The notes under the pieces: generated by a model | Databases searched by the model: none | What the model was told of the DNA's origin: nothing | The model's input: only the letters and a program-made list of their open reading frames with translations | Translations under genes and position numbers: made by a program | Shown here: piece after piece, positions 1-10,954 of the stretch | Layout of the letters: each line of letters begins with the position of its first letter | Position numbering within the stretch: position 1 is the stretch's first letter | NCBI GenBank assembly: GCA_026390215.1 | Contig: JAPLGJ010000178.1 | Span: forward strand, 1-13,842 | Direction: 5' to 3' | Origin: Caldisericota bacterium | GTDB taxonomy: Bacteria; Caldisericota; Caldisericia; Cryosericales; Cryosericaceae | DNA length: 13,842 nucleotides

Positions 1-3723
<3,723 letters not shown>

Positions 3724-3726
3724 TCT

Positions 3727-3733
3727 TCCTCCC
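3727..3733 (-). promoter_or_regulatory. Shine-Dalgarno sequence for rpoC that fixes a TTG start
   Basis: On the minus strand GGGAGGA sits directly before AGA-TTG, so the core GGAGG is four bases from the start codon. The site lies in the 16-base gap after the TAG of the EF-G-like gene. No ATG or GTG that fits the RpoC N-terminus is present nearby. A TTG start with a very strong but closely spaced site is the best reading. Confidence 0.75.
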
Positions 3734-3739
3734 TTCGGA

Positions 3740-5827
3740 CTACTCTTCTTCCTCAGCGACCATGGTGGCCTTCGCGTCGGCGATGATCTTCTCGGCAATA
3801 CGCTCGGGCACTTCCTCGTAGTGATTGACTTTCATCGAGTATGTACCGGTTCCCTGGGTAATGGATCCCAGGTCGATACCGTAGTTCAACATCTCTGCAA
3901 ACGGGACAGACGCCTTGATGATCTGCTTGCCCTGTACGTTTTCCATGCCTGAGATCTTGCCACGCTTGCTCGTAAGGTCACCCATGACGTCGCCCATATA
4001 CTTCTCGTCGACAATGGTTTCGAGCGCAACGACCGGCTCCAGCAGAATAGGACTGCATTGTTCGAATCCCTTTTTGAACGCCAACGATCCAGCCAGCTTG
4101 AACGCCATTTCCGACGAATCGACGGGATGGTAGGACCCATCAACAACCGTAACCTTGATGTCCACAGCGGGATATCCGGCCAACTGGCCCTTGTTCATGG
4201 TCTCCAGCATGCCCTTCTCAATGGCAGGGATGTACTGTTTCGGGATTGCCCCTCCGAACACCTTGTTCTCGAAGACCCAGCCACCACCGCGGTTGTTTGG
4301 TTCCATCTCAATCCAGCAATGACCGAACTGGCCATGACCGCCAGTCTGCTTCTTGTGCTTTCCCTCCACCCGCGCCTTGCTCTTGATTGTCTCGCGGTAT
4401 GGTACGCGGGGCACTTCCAGATCGATGTTCACGCCGAATTTCTTCTGAAGACGTTCCACGATCACCTGAAGATGGGCTTCACCCAAGCCGCTGAGGATGG
4501 TTTCATGGGTCTCAGCATTCTTGTCGATGATCACGGCAGGTTCTTCTTCTTTGAGCCGACTCAGGGTCGAGCTCAGCTTGTCGTCGTCGGCCCTCGTCTT
4601 CGGTTTGAGAGAACGCATGAGAAGGGGCGCTGAGAACACGATGGGTGCCAGGTCAAGAGGCGCGTCTTTTGTCGAAATCGTGTCGTTCGTCGCAGTCTGC
4701 ACCAATTTCGAGATGACGAGAATGTCCCCTGCGATACCTTCGTCCGCCGGTTCCTGCTTCTTCCCGATCATGTGGAAGAGACCACCGACTTTCTCGGAGA
4801 CATCTTTCGTTCCGTTATAGACTTCGTGAGCGATCTTCCCGCTGTAAACGCGAATGAACGACAACTTGCCGACAAACGGGTCCGATGTCGTCTTGAACAC
4901 GAGAGCTGTTACATGCGCAGCCGGATCCGCCTTGACTTCCAGCATCTCCTCCGTACCCTTGCGAGTCGCCTGGACCGAAACCTCTACGGGCGACGGGGCG
5001 TAGGATGACAGAAAATCCATGAGGTAGTCGCAACCGACCCCTTTCAGGGCAGACACGCCAAGCACTGGGAAGACCTGCCGCCTCTTGAACGCTTTCGTGA
5101 AGACCATCGCAAGCTCGTCTTGAGTCAGAGCTTCGCCCCCGAGGTACTTTTCCATGATGGCGTCATCCGATTCCGCAACAGCTTCCGTGAGGGCGACGCG
5201 CGCCGACTCGTAGTCCGACCTGACAGCATCGGGAATGGCATCGGACACACTCGCCTCGTTGTTGCCGGCCGTGTACGCATGGACCTTGCCAGTGAGAACG
5301 TTGACAAACGAAGAGAAAGCAGGACCTGAAACAATCGGGATCGTCAGTACGGCGACCTTGTGTCCGAAAGCATCCTGCAACTCGGCTACCCGGGCATCGA
5401 AGTCGATGTTCTCCAAGTCAACCTTGTTGATCACAAATGCGACGGGAATACGCTGTGTTTCGCACAAACCCCAGAAACGAGGGGTCTGGACTTCAATGCC
5501 AGCCCCGGCATTGATTGCGAGGAGTGCGGCGTCAGCTACCCTGACCGCTTCCTGTGCTTCTGTCATGAAATCGGCATACCCCGGGGTATCAAGCAGATTC
5601 AGGCGAACCCCTTTGTAGTCAAACTCGCAAAGGCCAATACTTGTGCTGATGTGGCGTTTGATTTCCTCATCCAGGTAGTCGGAAACAGTAGTCCCATCTT
5701 CGACACGGCCGACTCTCTGGCTCGCGCCGGCATGGAAAACCAGGCGTTCTGTGATCATCGTCTTGCCAGAGCCGCCTTGGCCAACTAGCGCGAAGTTCCT
5801 TATGTCACTCGGGCTGAATCTGCTCAC
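3740..5827 (-). CDS. fusA: EF-G-like translational GTPase (EF-G2-type)
   Basis: This 695-residue protein has the full EF-G domain plan: G domain with G' insert (1-280), domain II (about 300-400), III, IV (about 480-600) and V. Motifs are P-loop GQGGSGKT (16-23), DTPGYADF (80-87), NKVD (134-137), SAL (259-261), GGHGQFGH at the start of domain IV, and GSYHPVDSSE (564-573). His567 there matches the domain IV tip histidine of EF-G. Canonical EF-G has GHxDxGKT and DTPGH; here the catalytic His position is Tyr84 and switch I reads RHIST, so this belongs to the divergent EF-G-like branch. Whether it drives translocation is not shown. The start is GTG with GGGGAGGA upstream. It lies 21 bases after rpoB and 16 before rpoC, a highly unusual place that implies co-transcription with polymerase. 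Another fusA may exist elsewhere; none is in this window. Confidence 0.95.
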   Translation of the reverse strand: MSRFSPSDIRNFALVGQGGSGKTMITERLVFHAGASQRVGRVEDGTTVSDYLDEEIKRHISTSIGLCEFDYKGVRLNLLDTPGYADFMTEAQEAVRVADAALLAINAGAGIEVQTPRFWGLCETQRIPVAFVINKVDLENIDFDARVAELQDAFGHKVAVLTIPIVSGPAFSSFVNVLTGKVHAYTAGNNEASVSDAIPDAVRSDYESARVALTEAVAESDDAIMEKYLGGEALTQDELAMVFTKAFKRRQVFPVLGVSALKGVGCDYLMDFLSSYAPSPVEVSVQATRKGTEEMLEVKADPAAHVTALVFKTTSDPFVGKLSFIRVYSGKIAHEVYNGTKDVSEKVGGLFHMIGKKQEPADEGIAGDILVISKLVQTATNDTISTKDAPLDLAPIVFSAPLLMRSLKPKTRADDDKLSSTLSRLKEEEPAVIIDKNAETHETILSGLGEAHLQVIVERLQKKFGVNIDLEVPRVPYRETIKSKARVEGKHKKQTGGHGQFGHCWIEMEPNNRGGGWVFENKVFGGAIPKQYIPAIEKGMLETMNKGQLAGYPAVDIKVTVVDGSYHPVDSSEMAFKLAGSLAFKKGFEQCSPILLEPVVALETIVDEKYMGDVMGDLTSKRGKISGMENVQGKQIIKASVPFAEMLNYGIDLGSITQGTGTYSMKVNHYEEVPERIAEKIIADAKATMVAEEEE

Positions 5828-5831
5828 CTTT

Positions 5832-5839
5832 TCCTCCCC
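5832..5839 (-). promoter_or_regulatory. Shine-Dalgarno sequence for the EF-G-like gene (GTG start)
   Basis: GGGGAGGA on the minus strand is followed by AAAG and GTG, leaving five bases between GGAGG and the start. It lies in the 21-base gap after the TGA of rpoB. A strong dedicated site supports translation of this gene at its own rate rather than only by readthrough coupling from rpoB. Confidence 0.75.
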
Positions 5840-5848
5840 TAGAGAATG

Positions 5849-8800
5849 TCATTCGTTGTCTTCCAGCACTACCTTGGTGCTCTTCGCATGGGTGTCCCCT
5901 GCCTTCGGCAGTGTCTCCAAGTCCAGCCCAAGCCCACGAAGCTCCTTCACAAGAACATTGAATGACTCTGGAGAACCCGTTTCGAAGAGGTTGTTTCCCT
6001 TCGTGAGACGTTCGTATGCCACGCGTCTGCCCTCAAGATCGTCCGATTTGATCGTCAGCATCTCCTGCAGTACGGTCGAAGCACCGTACGCCTCCAAGGC
6101 CCACACTTCCATTTCTCCGAAGCGCTGGCCGCCGAACTGTGCCTTGCCACCGATTGGCTGCTGGGTAATGAGTGTGTAGCGGCCAGTCGAGCGCGCGTGC
6201 ATCTTATCCTCGGCCAGGTGAATCAACTTGAGAACATATGCTTCTCCTACGGTGACCTGACTATCGAAGTACTTGCCATAGACCCCATCTCGAACGTCCT
6301 CTTTCCCGCTGTCGTTGAGTCCGGCTTTGCGAAGAAGGGCTTTGATCTCTTCCTCATTGGCGCCGTTGAACACAGGCGTTATGGCGCGAACGTTGAGCTT
6401 CCGGGCAGCGATACCCAGACTGGCCTCAAGGAGCTGGCCGATGTTCATGCGTGAGGGTACGCCGAGCGGGCTCAGGATAACATCGACAGGTGTTCCGTCC
6501 TGCAGAAACGGCATGTCCTCCTCCGGCAGGATACGGGTTATGACGCCCTTGTTTCCATGGCGTCCCGCAACTTTGTCTCCAACGATGATCTTGCGCTTCT
6601 TGGCGACGTAGACCTTGATAATCCGTTCGACGCCGACGGGAAGAGCATCACTCGTATTGTCTTTTGTGATCTCCTGAACGTCGATGACGACTCCGTCCTC
6701 TCCCGGAGGGACCTTATAGGACGTATTCTTGTAGTCACGGGCCTTGTCATGGAACAGAGCGAAGTACACCCTGACCTCCGGGGACTCCTCCTGCTCAGCA
6801 CGAGGGGTGATCTTGCCGACAAGGACATCCTCAGCTTTGACGTGTGCACCGACCTGAACCACGCCGCGCTCGTCAAGATGGCGCGCGAGTTCCTTGGAAA
6901 CGTTGGGTGGGTCCCGAGTGATTTCCTCTTTGCCGAACTCGGTCGACCTTACCTCGATCTTGTGCTCCTTGATGTGAATGGACGAGAGACTGTCGTCGCG
7001 CACAAGACGCTCACTGACGATTACGCCGTCCTGGTAGTTGTACCCCCGCCACGGAACATATGCGACAAGGAGGTTCTTGCCCAGGGCAAGTTCGCCCTCT
7101 GCAGACGCATAGCCGTTTGCAAGGAGATCGCCAACGTGTACTTCTGCTCCTGTGGAAACGGCTGGGTGCTGGTTGATACAAGTATCCTGGTTCGTCCGCT
7201 TGAACTTCTGAAGCTCGAACACGCGAGCTCGGGGGACAGAAACATGGGTCACTCCGTTCTTCGCCATCAGAATCAGGTCATTGCGAGTCAGCTTTCTCCC
7301 GACCGCCAGCTTCCGGACCTTGGGTTTGCGAAGCTGGATGTCCTCAGCCAGCGTCTGGCCTGTAAGCGATCCGTTGACTCGGAAGAGCTCATAGCCTGCT
7401 GCCTTGGCGGGATCGTACGTCAAGACGCTCGCGTTCTTGTCCCTGGCAAAGAGGTCGCGGAGACTCTCCTCGCCGACTGTTCGGCCGATACTGGAGCTCA
7501 GGTCCTGCCCCGATGTCACGCCCAGAATGCGATGGCCAAGAACCTGCTGCCCAATGGGAGTCATCGCAAGCATCTGCAGTTCGACCGACGTGGTCTCATC
7601 GCCTTCCTGTATCGGAAGAGAACGGATTTTCGCGTTGTTAATGAGGCGGCCAAGCAACGTCTCAGTGATCTTTGTGCCGGCTTTGTGGACTTTGTTCTTG
7701 CCTTCCTGGATATCCTCAGCCAGCACCTGTCCAACCAGACCATCATTGATCTGCACGTCGAACAGGTCTGTCAGCGAATTCTGAACGATGGAGCCTGCAG
7801 GAACAAACTGAAACGATTCGACCCCGGCATCCGAAAGAACCTCGACCTGCTCGCGCGATATCTCTGAGCCTACCAGGTTGAGAATATCCTCTGAGACACC
7901 GGCGGGAGCGAAGGAAATCGGCACCATGCGGACATCACCAAGAATACCAGGCTCGTTTGCCTCTGAAGCGAGCATGACGGGGATGACATCCACCGGAATG
8001 CTACCGGCCTGAAGATCCGTTACGTCAGCCAGAGGCGAAATGCGGATCTGCTCGGCATCCACATACGAGACGATCCCATCCACATCACTGAGCACGAGGT
8101 CCCCGTTATCATGAACGACCCTGCCTTCCATGGCAGTCGAAACGCGGGCGCGATCGGGACGTACAAGCGGAACTGCCTGTCGCTGCATGTTGCAGCCCAT
8201 GAGAGCGCGGTTTGCGTCGTCATGCTCGAGGAAGGGGATCAGCGAGGCTGAAATCCCGAATATCTGCGACGGCAAGAGGTCAATGTAGTCGACCTTGCCC
8301 GCAGGAAGTTCTTTGGGGAGGATTTCGCCACCTTCGCTTCGTTGACGGGCGATAACCGTCTTCGAAGTCAGACGGCTCTTTTCATCGACAGCAGTATTGG
8401 CCTGGGCGATCGAATGGTACTCCTCCTCCTCGGCGTCCATGTAGACAACGTTCTTCTCGTCCTTGCGGCCCTTCTCGACTTTGGCATACGGCGCTGTGAT
8501 GAATCCGTACTGATCGAGTTTGGCGTATGAACTCAAACTGTTGATAAGTCCTATGTTTCCGCCCTCCGGAGTCTCGATGGGGCAAATGCGGCTGTAGTGG
8601 GAAGAGTGGATGTCCCGGACTTCCACGCCCGCCCGTTTCCTGTTCAGACCGCCTGGTCCGAGAGAGCTAAGCCGTCTCTTGTGTGCAAGACTCGACAACG
8701 GGTTAATCTGTTCCATGAACTGGGATAGCTGACTCTGCCCATAGAAGTTCCGGATAGAAGAGATGACCGGCTTGGTGTTGAGGACATTCTGGAGGTTCAT

Positions 8801-10036
8801 CATCTGCTCGGATGAGTAGATCGTGACCTTGTCACGGGTCGCCTTGGCTACCTTCAGCATGCTGTCCTGGATTTCCTCGGCAAGCAATTCCCCTACACGC
8901 CTGATACGACGGTTCGCCAAGCTGTCGATATCATCGAAGTTGGCTTTGCGCTCGCGGATATCGATCAGGTGCCGAATAATGGAAACATAGTCGTCTCTGG
9001 TCAGAACGGCAGAATCGCTGTCCGTCCCAAATCGCTTATTGATCTTGTAGCGACCAATCGGCGTGAACGTGTTGTATGCCTGGTCGGTCAGAAGAGTTGA
9101 CAGCAGACTCTGCGCAGCCTCGAGCGTAAGGCGCTCCTTCGGCTGCATCTCTTTGAAGATCTGCTTCACTGCCTCTTCCTGATTCGTGGTCTTGTCGGCC
9201 TTGAGCGTCTTGACAATCCAGCGGTCAGGCTGCCTGCTGCTGACCAGGAACGATCTTGCGCCATGATTCTCGAGAAGGCTCATCGCTTTTCTGGTGATCG
9301 CGGCACCTTCCTTGATGATCTCCTTCCCCTTTGAATCCAGAAGTGGCTCGACCGCCGCATACTCAACCTGATCGAACACCGACCGAAGCTGTTCGGTGGA
9401 TAAGCGCTCGGTCTTCTCAATCGTGAAGAGGCGCTCGATCTCCTCGTTGGACTCGATACCAAGAGCCTTGAGCACCAGGGTCATGGGGACCTTGTGAGCC
9501 TTCTTCCGAAGGCGCGTGTAGATGACATCATCCTTGCCGGCCTCGATTTCCATCCAGTTTCCCCGGTCGGGAATAAGGGTCACCATGTAGATCTGTGCGC
9601 CGGACAGTTTGTCTTTCCCGCCCTCGAAATAGACCCCGGGCGAGCGGACCAGCTGTGAAACGATCACGCGTTCCGCGCCATTGATGAGGAATGTTCCAAA
9701 CGGAGTCATGAGGGGAATCTGTGTGATGATAAGCGGCTGTTCCCGTATCTCGCCGGTTTCCTTGTTGATAAGGCGGAAGTTGGCGCGAACCATCGCCTCA
9801 AAGCTCAGTCCTGCCTTGCGGCAGTTTTCCATCGACTTGGCCGGCCGTTCGATATCGTGGTTCACATACTCGATCCGCAATTTGGCGGTGTCGATAGGGA
9901 ACACTCTCGCAAAGATCTGAGCAAGACCTGGTCCCAGAAGCCAGTCGTAAGACGTTTTCTGGAGCTGGAGGAGGTCGGGCATCGCGTAACTTGATTTGAT
10001 TTTGGTAAAGTCTATAATATTTCCTGCCACGCGCAT
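5849..10036 (-). CDS. rpoB: DNA-directed RNA polymerase subunit beta
   Basis: This complete beta subunit has 1395 residues (E. coli beta has 1342). Visible landmarks are the N-terminal PDLLQLQKTSYDW, the lobe motif SQLVRSPGVYFE (127-138), the rifampicin-pocket region (433-459), RICPIETPEGGNIGLI (483-498), the catalytic-cleft motif GDKVAGRHGNKG (1153-1164), GVPSRMNIGQ (1192-1201) and the C-terminal GGQRFGEMEVWALEAYGA that binds beta'. There is no insertion of the E. coli SI2 type after residue 1120. Instead about 270 residues are inserted between the YVDAEQIRI strand (658-666) and FELQKFKRTNQ (940-950). The start is ATG with AAGGAG at 10046-10041. It is the first gene of the rpoB / EF-G-like / rpoC unit. 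The usual upstream rplK-A-J-L genes are absent. Confidence 0.99.
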   Translation of the reverse strand: MRVAGNIIDFTKIKSSYAMPDLLQLQKTSYDWLLGPGLAQIFARVFPIDTAKLRIEYVNHDIERPAKSMENCRKAGLSFEAMVRANFRLINKETGEIREQPLIITQIPLMTPFGTFLINGAERVIVSQLVRSPGVYFEGGKDKLSGAQIYMVTLIPDRGNWMEIEAGKDDVIYTRLRKKAHKVPMTLVLKALGIESNEEIERLFTIEKTERLSTEQLRSVFDQVEYAAVEPLLDSKGKEIIKEGAAITRKAMSLLENHGARSFLVSSRQPDRWIVKTLKADKTTNQEEAVKQIFKEMQPKERLTLEAAQSLLSTLLTDQAYNTFTPIGRYKINKRFGTDSDSAVLTRDDYVSIIRHLIDIRERKANFDDIDSLANRRIRRVGELLAEEIQDSMLKVAKATRDKVTIYSSEQMMNLQNVLNTKPVISSIRNFYGQSQLSQFMEQINPLSSLAHKRRLSSLGPGGLNRKRAGVEVRDIHSSHYSRICPIETPEGGNIGLINSLSSYAKLDQYGFITAPYAKVEKGRKDEKNVVYMDAEEEEYHSIAQANTAVDEKSRLTSKTVIARQRSEGGEILPKELPAGKVDYIDLLPSQIFGISASLIPFLEHDDANRALMGCNMQRQAVPLVRPDRARVSTAMEGRVVHDNGDLVLSDVDGIVSYVDAEQIRISPLADVTDLQAGSIPVDVIPVMLASEANEPGILGDVRMVPISFAPAGVSEDILNLVGSEISREQVEVLSDAGVESFQFVPAGSIVQNSLTDLFDVQINDGLVGQVLAEDIQEGKNKVHKAGTKITETLLGRLINNAKIRSLPIQEGDETTSVELQMLAMTPIGQQVLGHRILGVTSGQDLSSSIGRTVGEESLRDLFARDKNASVLTYDPAKAAGYELFRVNGSLTGQTLAEDIQLRKPKVRKLAVGRKLTRNDLILMAKNGVTHVSVPRARVFELQKFKRTNQDTCINQHPAVSTGAEVHVGDLLANGYASAEGELALGKNLLVAYVPWRGYNYQDGVIVSERLVRDDSLSSIHIKEHKIEVRSTEFGKEEITRDPPNVSKELARHLDERGVVQVGAHVKAEDVLVGKITPRAEQEESPEVRVYFALFHDKARDYKNTSYKVPPGEDGVVIDVQEITKDNTSDALPVGVERIIKVYVAKKRKIIVGDKVAGRHGNKGVITRILPEEDMPFLQDGTPVDVILSPLGVPSRMNIGQLLEASLGIAARKLNVRAITPVFNGANEEEIKALLRKAGLNDSGKEDVRDGVYGKYFDSQVTVGEAYVLKLIHLAEDKMHARSTGRYTLITQQPIGGKAQFGGQRFGEMEVWALEAYGASTVLQEMLTIKSDDLEGRRVAYERLTKGNNLFETGSPESFNVLVKELRGLGLDLETLPKAGDTHAKSTKVVLEDNE
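7229..8038 (-). other. Repeat-built insertion in RpoB (residues about 667-936)
   Basis: At this point typical beta subunits have about 12-25 residues between the YVDA-x-x-I strand and the KYKRSNQ-like motif; here there are about 270. Four diverged copies of one module of about 45 residues can be aligned by eye: 680-745 (ending GSEISREQVEVLSDAGVES), 766-809 (GQVLAEDI to TKITETLLGRL), 832-873 (LGHRILGV to VGEESLRDLF) and 889-934 (GQTLAEDI to RKLTRNDLILMAKNGVTHV). A native lobe element at about 234-265 (GKEIIKEGAAIT to GARSFLV) has the same pattern. That the modules are sandwich-barrel hybrid folds is inference. Confidence 0.7.
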
Positions 10037-10040
10037 GGCT

Positions 10041-10046
10041 CTCCTT
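10041..10046 (-). promoter_or_regulatory. Shine-Dalgarno sequence for rpoB
   Basis: AAGGAG on the minus strand lies four bases before the ATG of rpoB (AAGGAG-AGCC-ATG). It supports the ATG at 10036, which also gives the expected RpoB N-terminal length. Confidence 0.7.
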
Positions 10047-10080
10047 TCATATCGGTATGGAAAAAAGCGGTCAAATCAAA

Positions 10081-10108
10081 AGTCTACTCTCTTTTGTTTG
10101 ACAGTCAA
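10081..10108 (-). promoter_or_regulatory. Candidate sigma70-type promoter for the rpoB unit
   Basis: The minus strand has TTGACT (10108-10103, five of six matches to the -35 consensus), a 16-base spacer, and TAGACT (10086-10081, four of six matches to the -10 consensus). Transcription would begin near 10074, giving a leader of about 38 bases that includes the rpoB ribosome-binding site. The -35 box is the left half of an 11-base palindrome, TTGACTGTCAA. The match is moderate, but placement in the only real gap before rpoB favours it. Confidence 0.45.
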
Positions 10109-10285
10109 CTGGGCTTTCACCACGATTTTGTCGACTTCGTCAATCAGCTTCTCTTGTCAGGCAAACGCCCCTTCACATTCTGATCTCCCGTGACTACCTG
10201 TAGAGCCAAGGAACGGGCACTGGAATTCCCTCTTGTCTTCACATTGTGCGCTCGAAAGCGGTCCGCACTGGCGCAACGAGTCGAC

Positions 10286-10954
10286 CTACCGTCTGAACAG
10301 ACCATATCGCACAAGCACGCCGACAAATCTGAGCGTGTCAGTGAGCGAGTTGATCTTGCTCTTTGCCTCCGTCCGGTAAATCGTCCGAGTCGGCACCCAG
10401 CCTATCCGATACCCTGCCCTGCCCATCTTGAAGATCACCTCGGTCTCCAGGTCGTACTTGTTCGCCTTGAGTGGCAGAGAGAGGACCGAAGTCAGCTTGT
10501 AGTAGCGAAAACCGTTCTGGCTGTCCCGAACATGCTGCCCAAGGAACAGGCTGATGAGGGATGAGGACGCATGGTTCGCGAATCTTCGGATGAAGGGCAT
10601 CGTCGAGACGTTCGACATCCTGTCTCCGACGACCATGTCGTAGCCTTGTTCAGCCGCAGCGATGAACAGCGGGATCTCAGCAGGGTCATGCTGTCCGTCG
10701 GCATCGATAGTAACCGCTCCGTCGAAGCCGCTATCGATGAGATACCTGAATCCAGTCTTGAGCGCAGCGCCCTTGCCCACATTCGACTCGTGGCGAAGGA
10801 CGATGGCTCCCGCGGCATCCGCGGCCCCTGCCGTATTGTCGGCAGAACCATCGTCGACGACTACGATAGCGCTCACAAACGGACGCACTCCTTCCAGAAC
10901 AGCCGCAATGTTCTGTTCCTCGTTGAACGCAGGAATGACCGCAGCGATTCTCAT
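10286..10954 (-). CDS. GT2-family glycosyltransferase (dolichol-phosphate-mannose-synthase-like)
   Basis: This 222-residue GT-A fold enzyme has an N-terminal AAVIPAFNEEQNI, the nucleotide-binding VVDDGSADNT (32-41), a metal-binding DADGQHD (84-90), GDRMS (110-114), and the downstream DSQNGFR motif (144-150). It resembles the dolichyl/polyprenyl-phosphate glycosyltransferase group, which moves a sugar from a nucleotide donor to a lipid phosphate or lipid acceptor at the membrane surface. There is no C-terminal membrane domain, so it is probably a soluble or peripheral protein. Its ATG overlaps the TGA of the acyltransferase by four bases (ATGA), with GGAG nine bases upstream. Together they suggest successive steps in building a glycolipid or lipid A-like molecule. 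Sugar and acceptor cannot be told from the sequence. Confidence 0.9.
   Translation of the reverse strand: MRIAAVIPAFNEEQNIAAVLEGVRPFVSAIVVVDDGSADNTAGAADAAGAIVLRHESNVGKGAALKTGFRYLIDSGFDGAVTIDADGQHDPAEIPLFIAAAEQGYDMVVGDRMSNVSTMPFIRRFANHASSSLISLFLGQHVRDSQNGFRYYKLTSVLSLPLKANKYDLETEVIFKMGRAGYRIGWVPTRTIYRTEAKSKINSLTDTLRFVGVLVRYGLFRR

Larger units (their letters stand above)
10037..10285. other. Intergenic region upstream of rpoB
   Basis: This is the only sizeable non-coding stretch (249 bases), between the end of the glycosyltransferase gene and rpoB. Near rpoB it becomes AT-rich and holds a promoter candidate. Further out it contains a small hairpin with a TTCG loop (minus strand CGCT-TTCG-AGCG, 10260-10249) without a following T tract. 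It also has paired short direct repeats: AATGTGAAG at 10237-10245 and 10171-10179, and GACAAGAG at 10230-10237 and 10151-10158. No tRNA, terminator with T tract, or supported small gene was found. Confidence 0.7.

Noticed and set aside
6557..7867. 436-codon open frame on the plus strand
   Set aside because: Antisense to rpoB, including the repeat insertion. It has no family motifs; long antisense frames are common opposite constrained coding sequence of this composition.
10046..10074. Second promoter-like pair for rpoB (TTGACC, 17 bases, TATGAA)
   Set aside because: Transcription would begin near 10039, after the Shine-Dalgarno site, leaving an almost leaderless message. The upstream candidate fits the ribosome site better.
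10246..10268. Hairpin after the glycosyltransferase stop as an intrinsic terminator
   Set aside because: The stem is short (four pairs with a TTCG loop, with only a weak outer GTG/CAC extension) and no T tract follows, so it does not meet the usual form of an intrinsic terminator.
10144..10326. 60-codon minus-strand frame overlapping the glycosyltransferase end
   Set aside because: No recognisable motif and no convincing start site; it uses a different frame from the well-supported GT2 protein.
10190..10564. 124-codon plus-strand frame covering the gap and the glycosyltransferase end
   Set aside because: Mostly antisense to the GT2 gene, composition looks like a shadow frame, and there is no clear ribosome-binding site.
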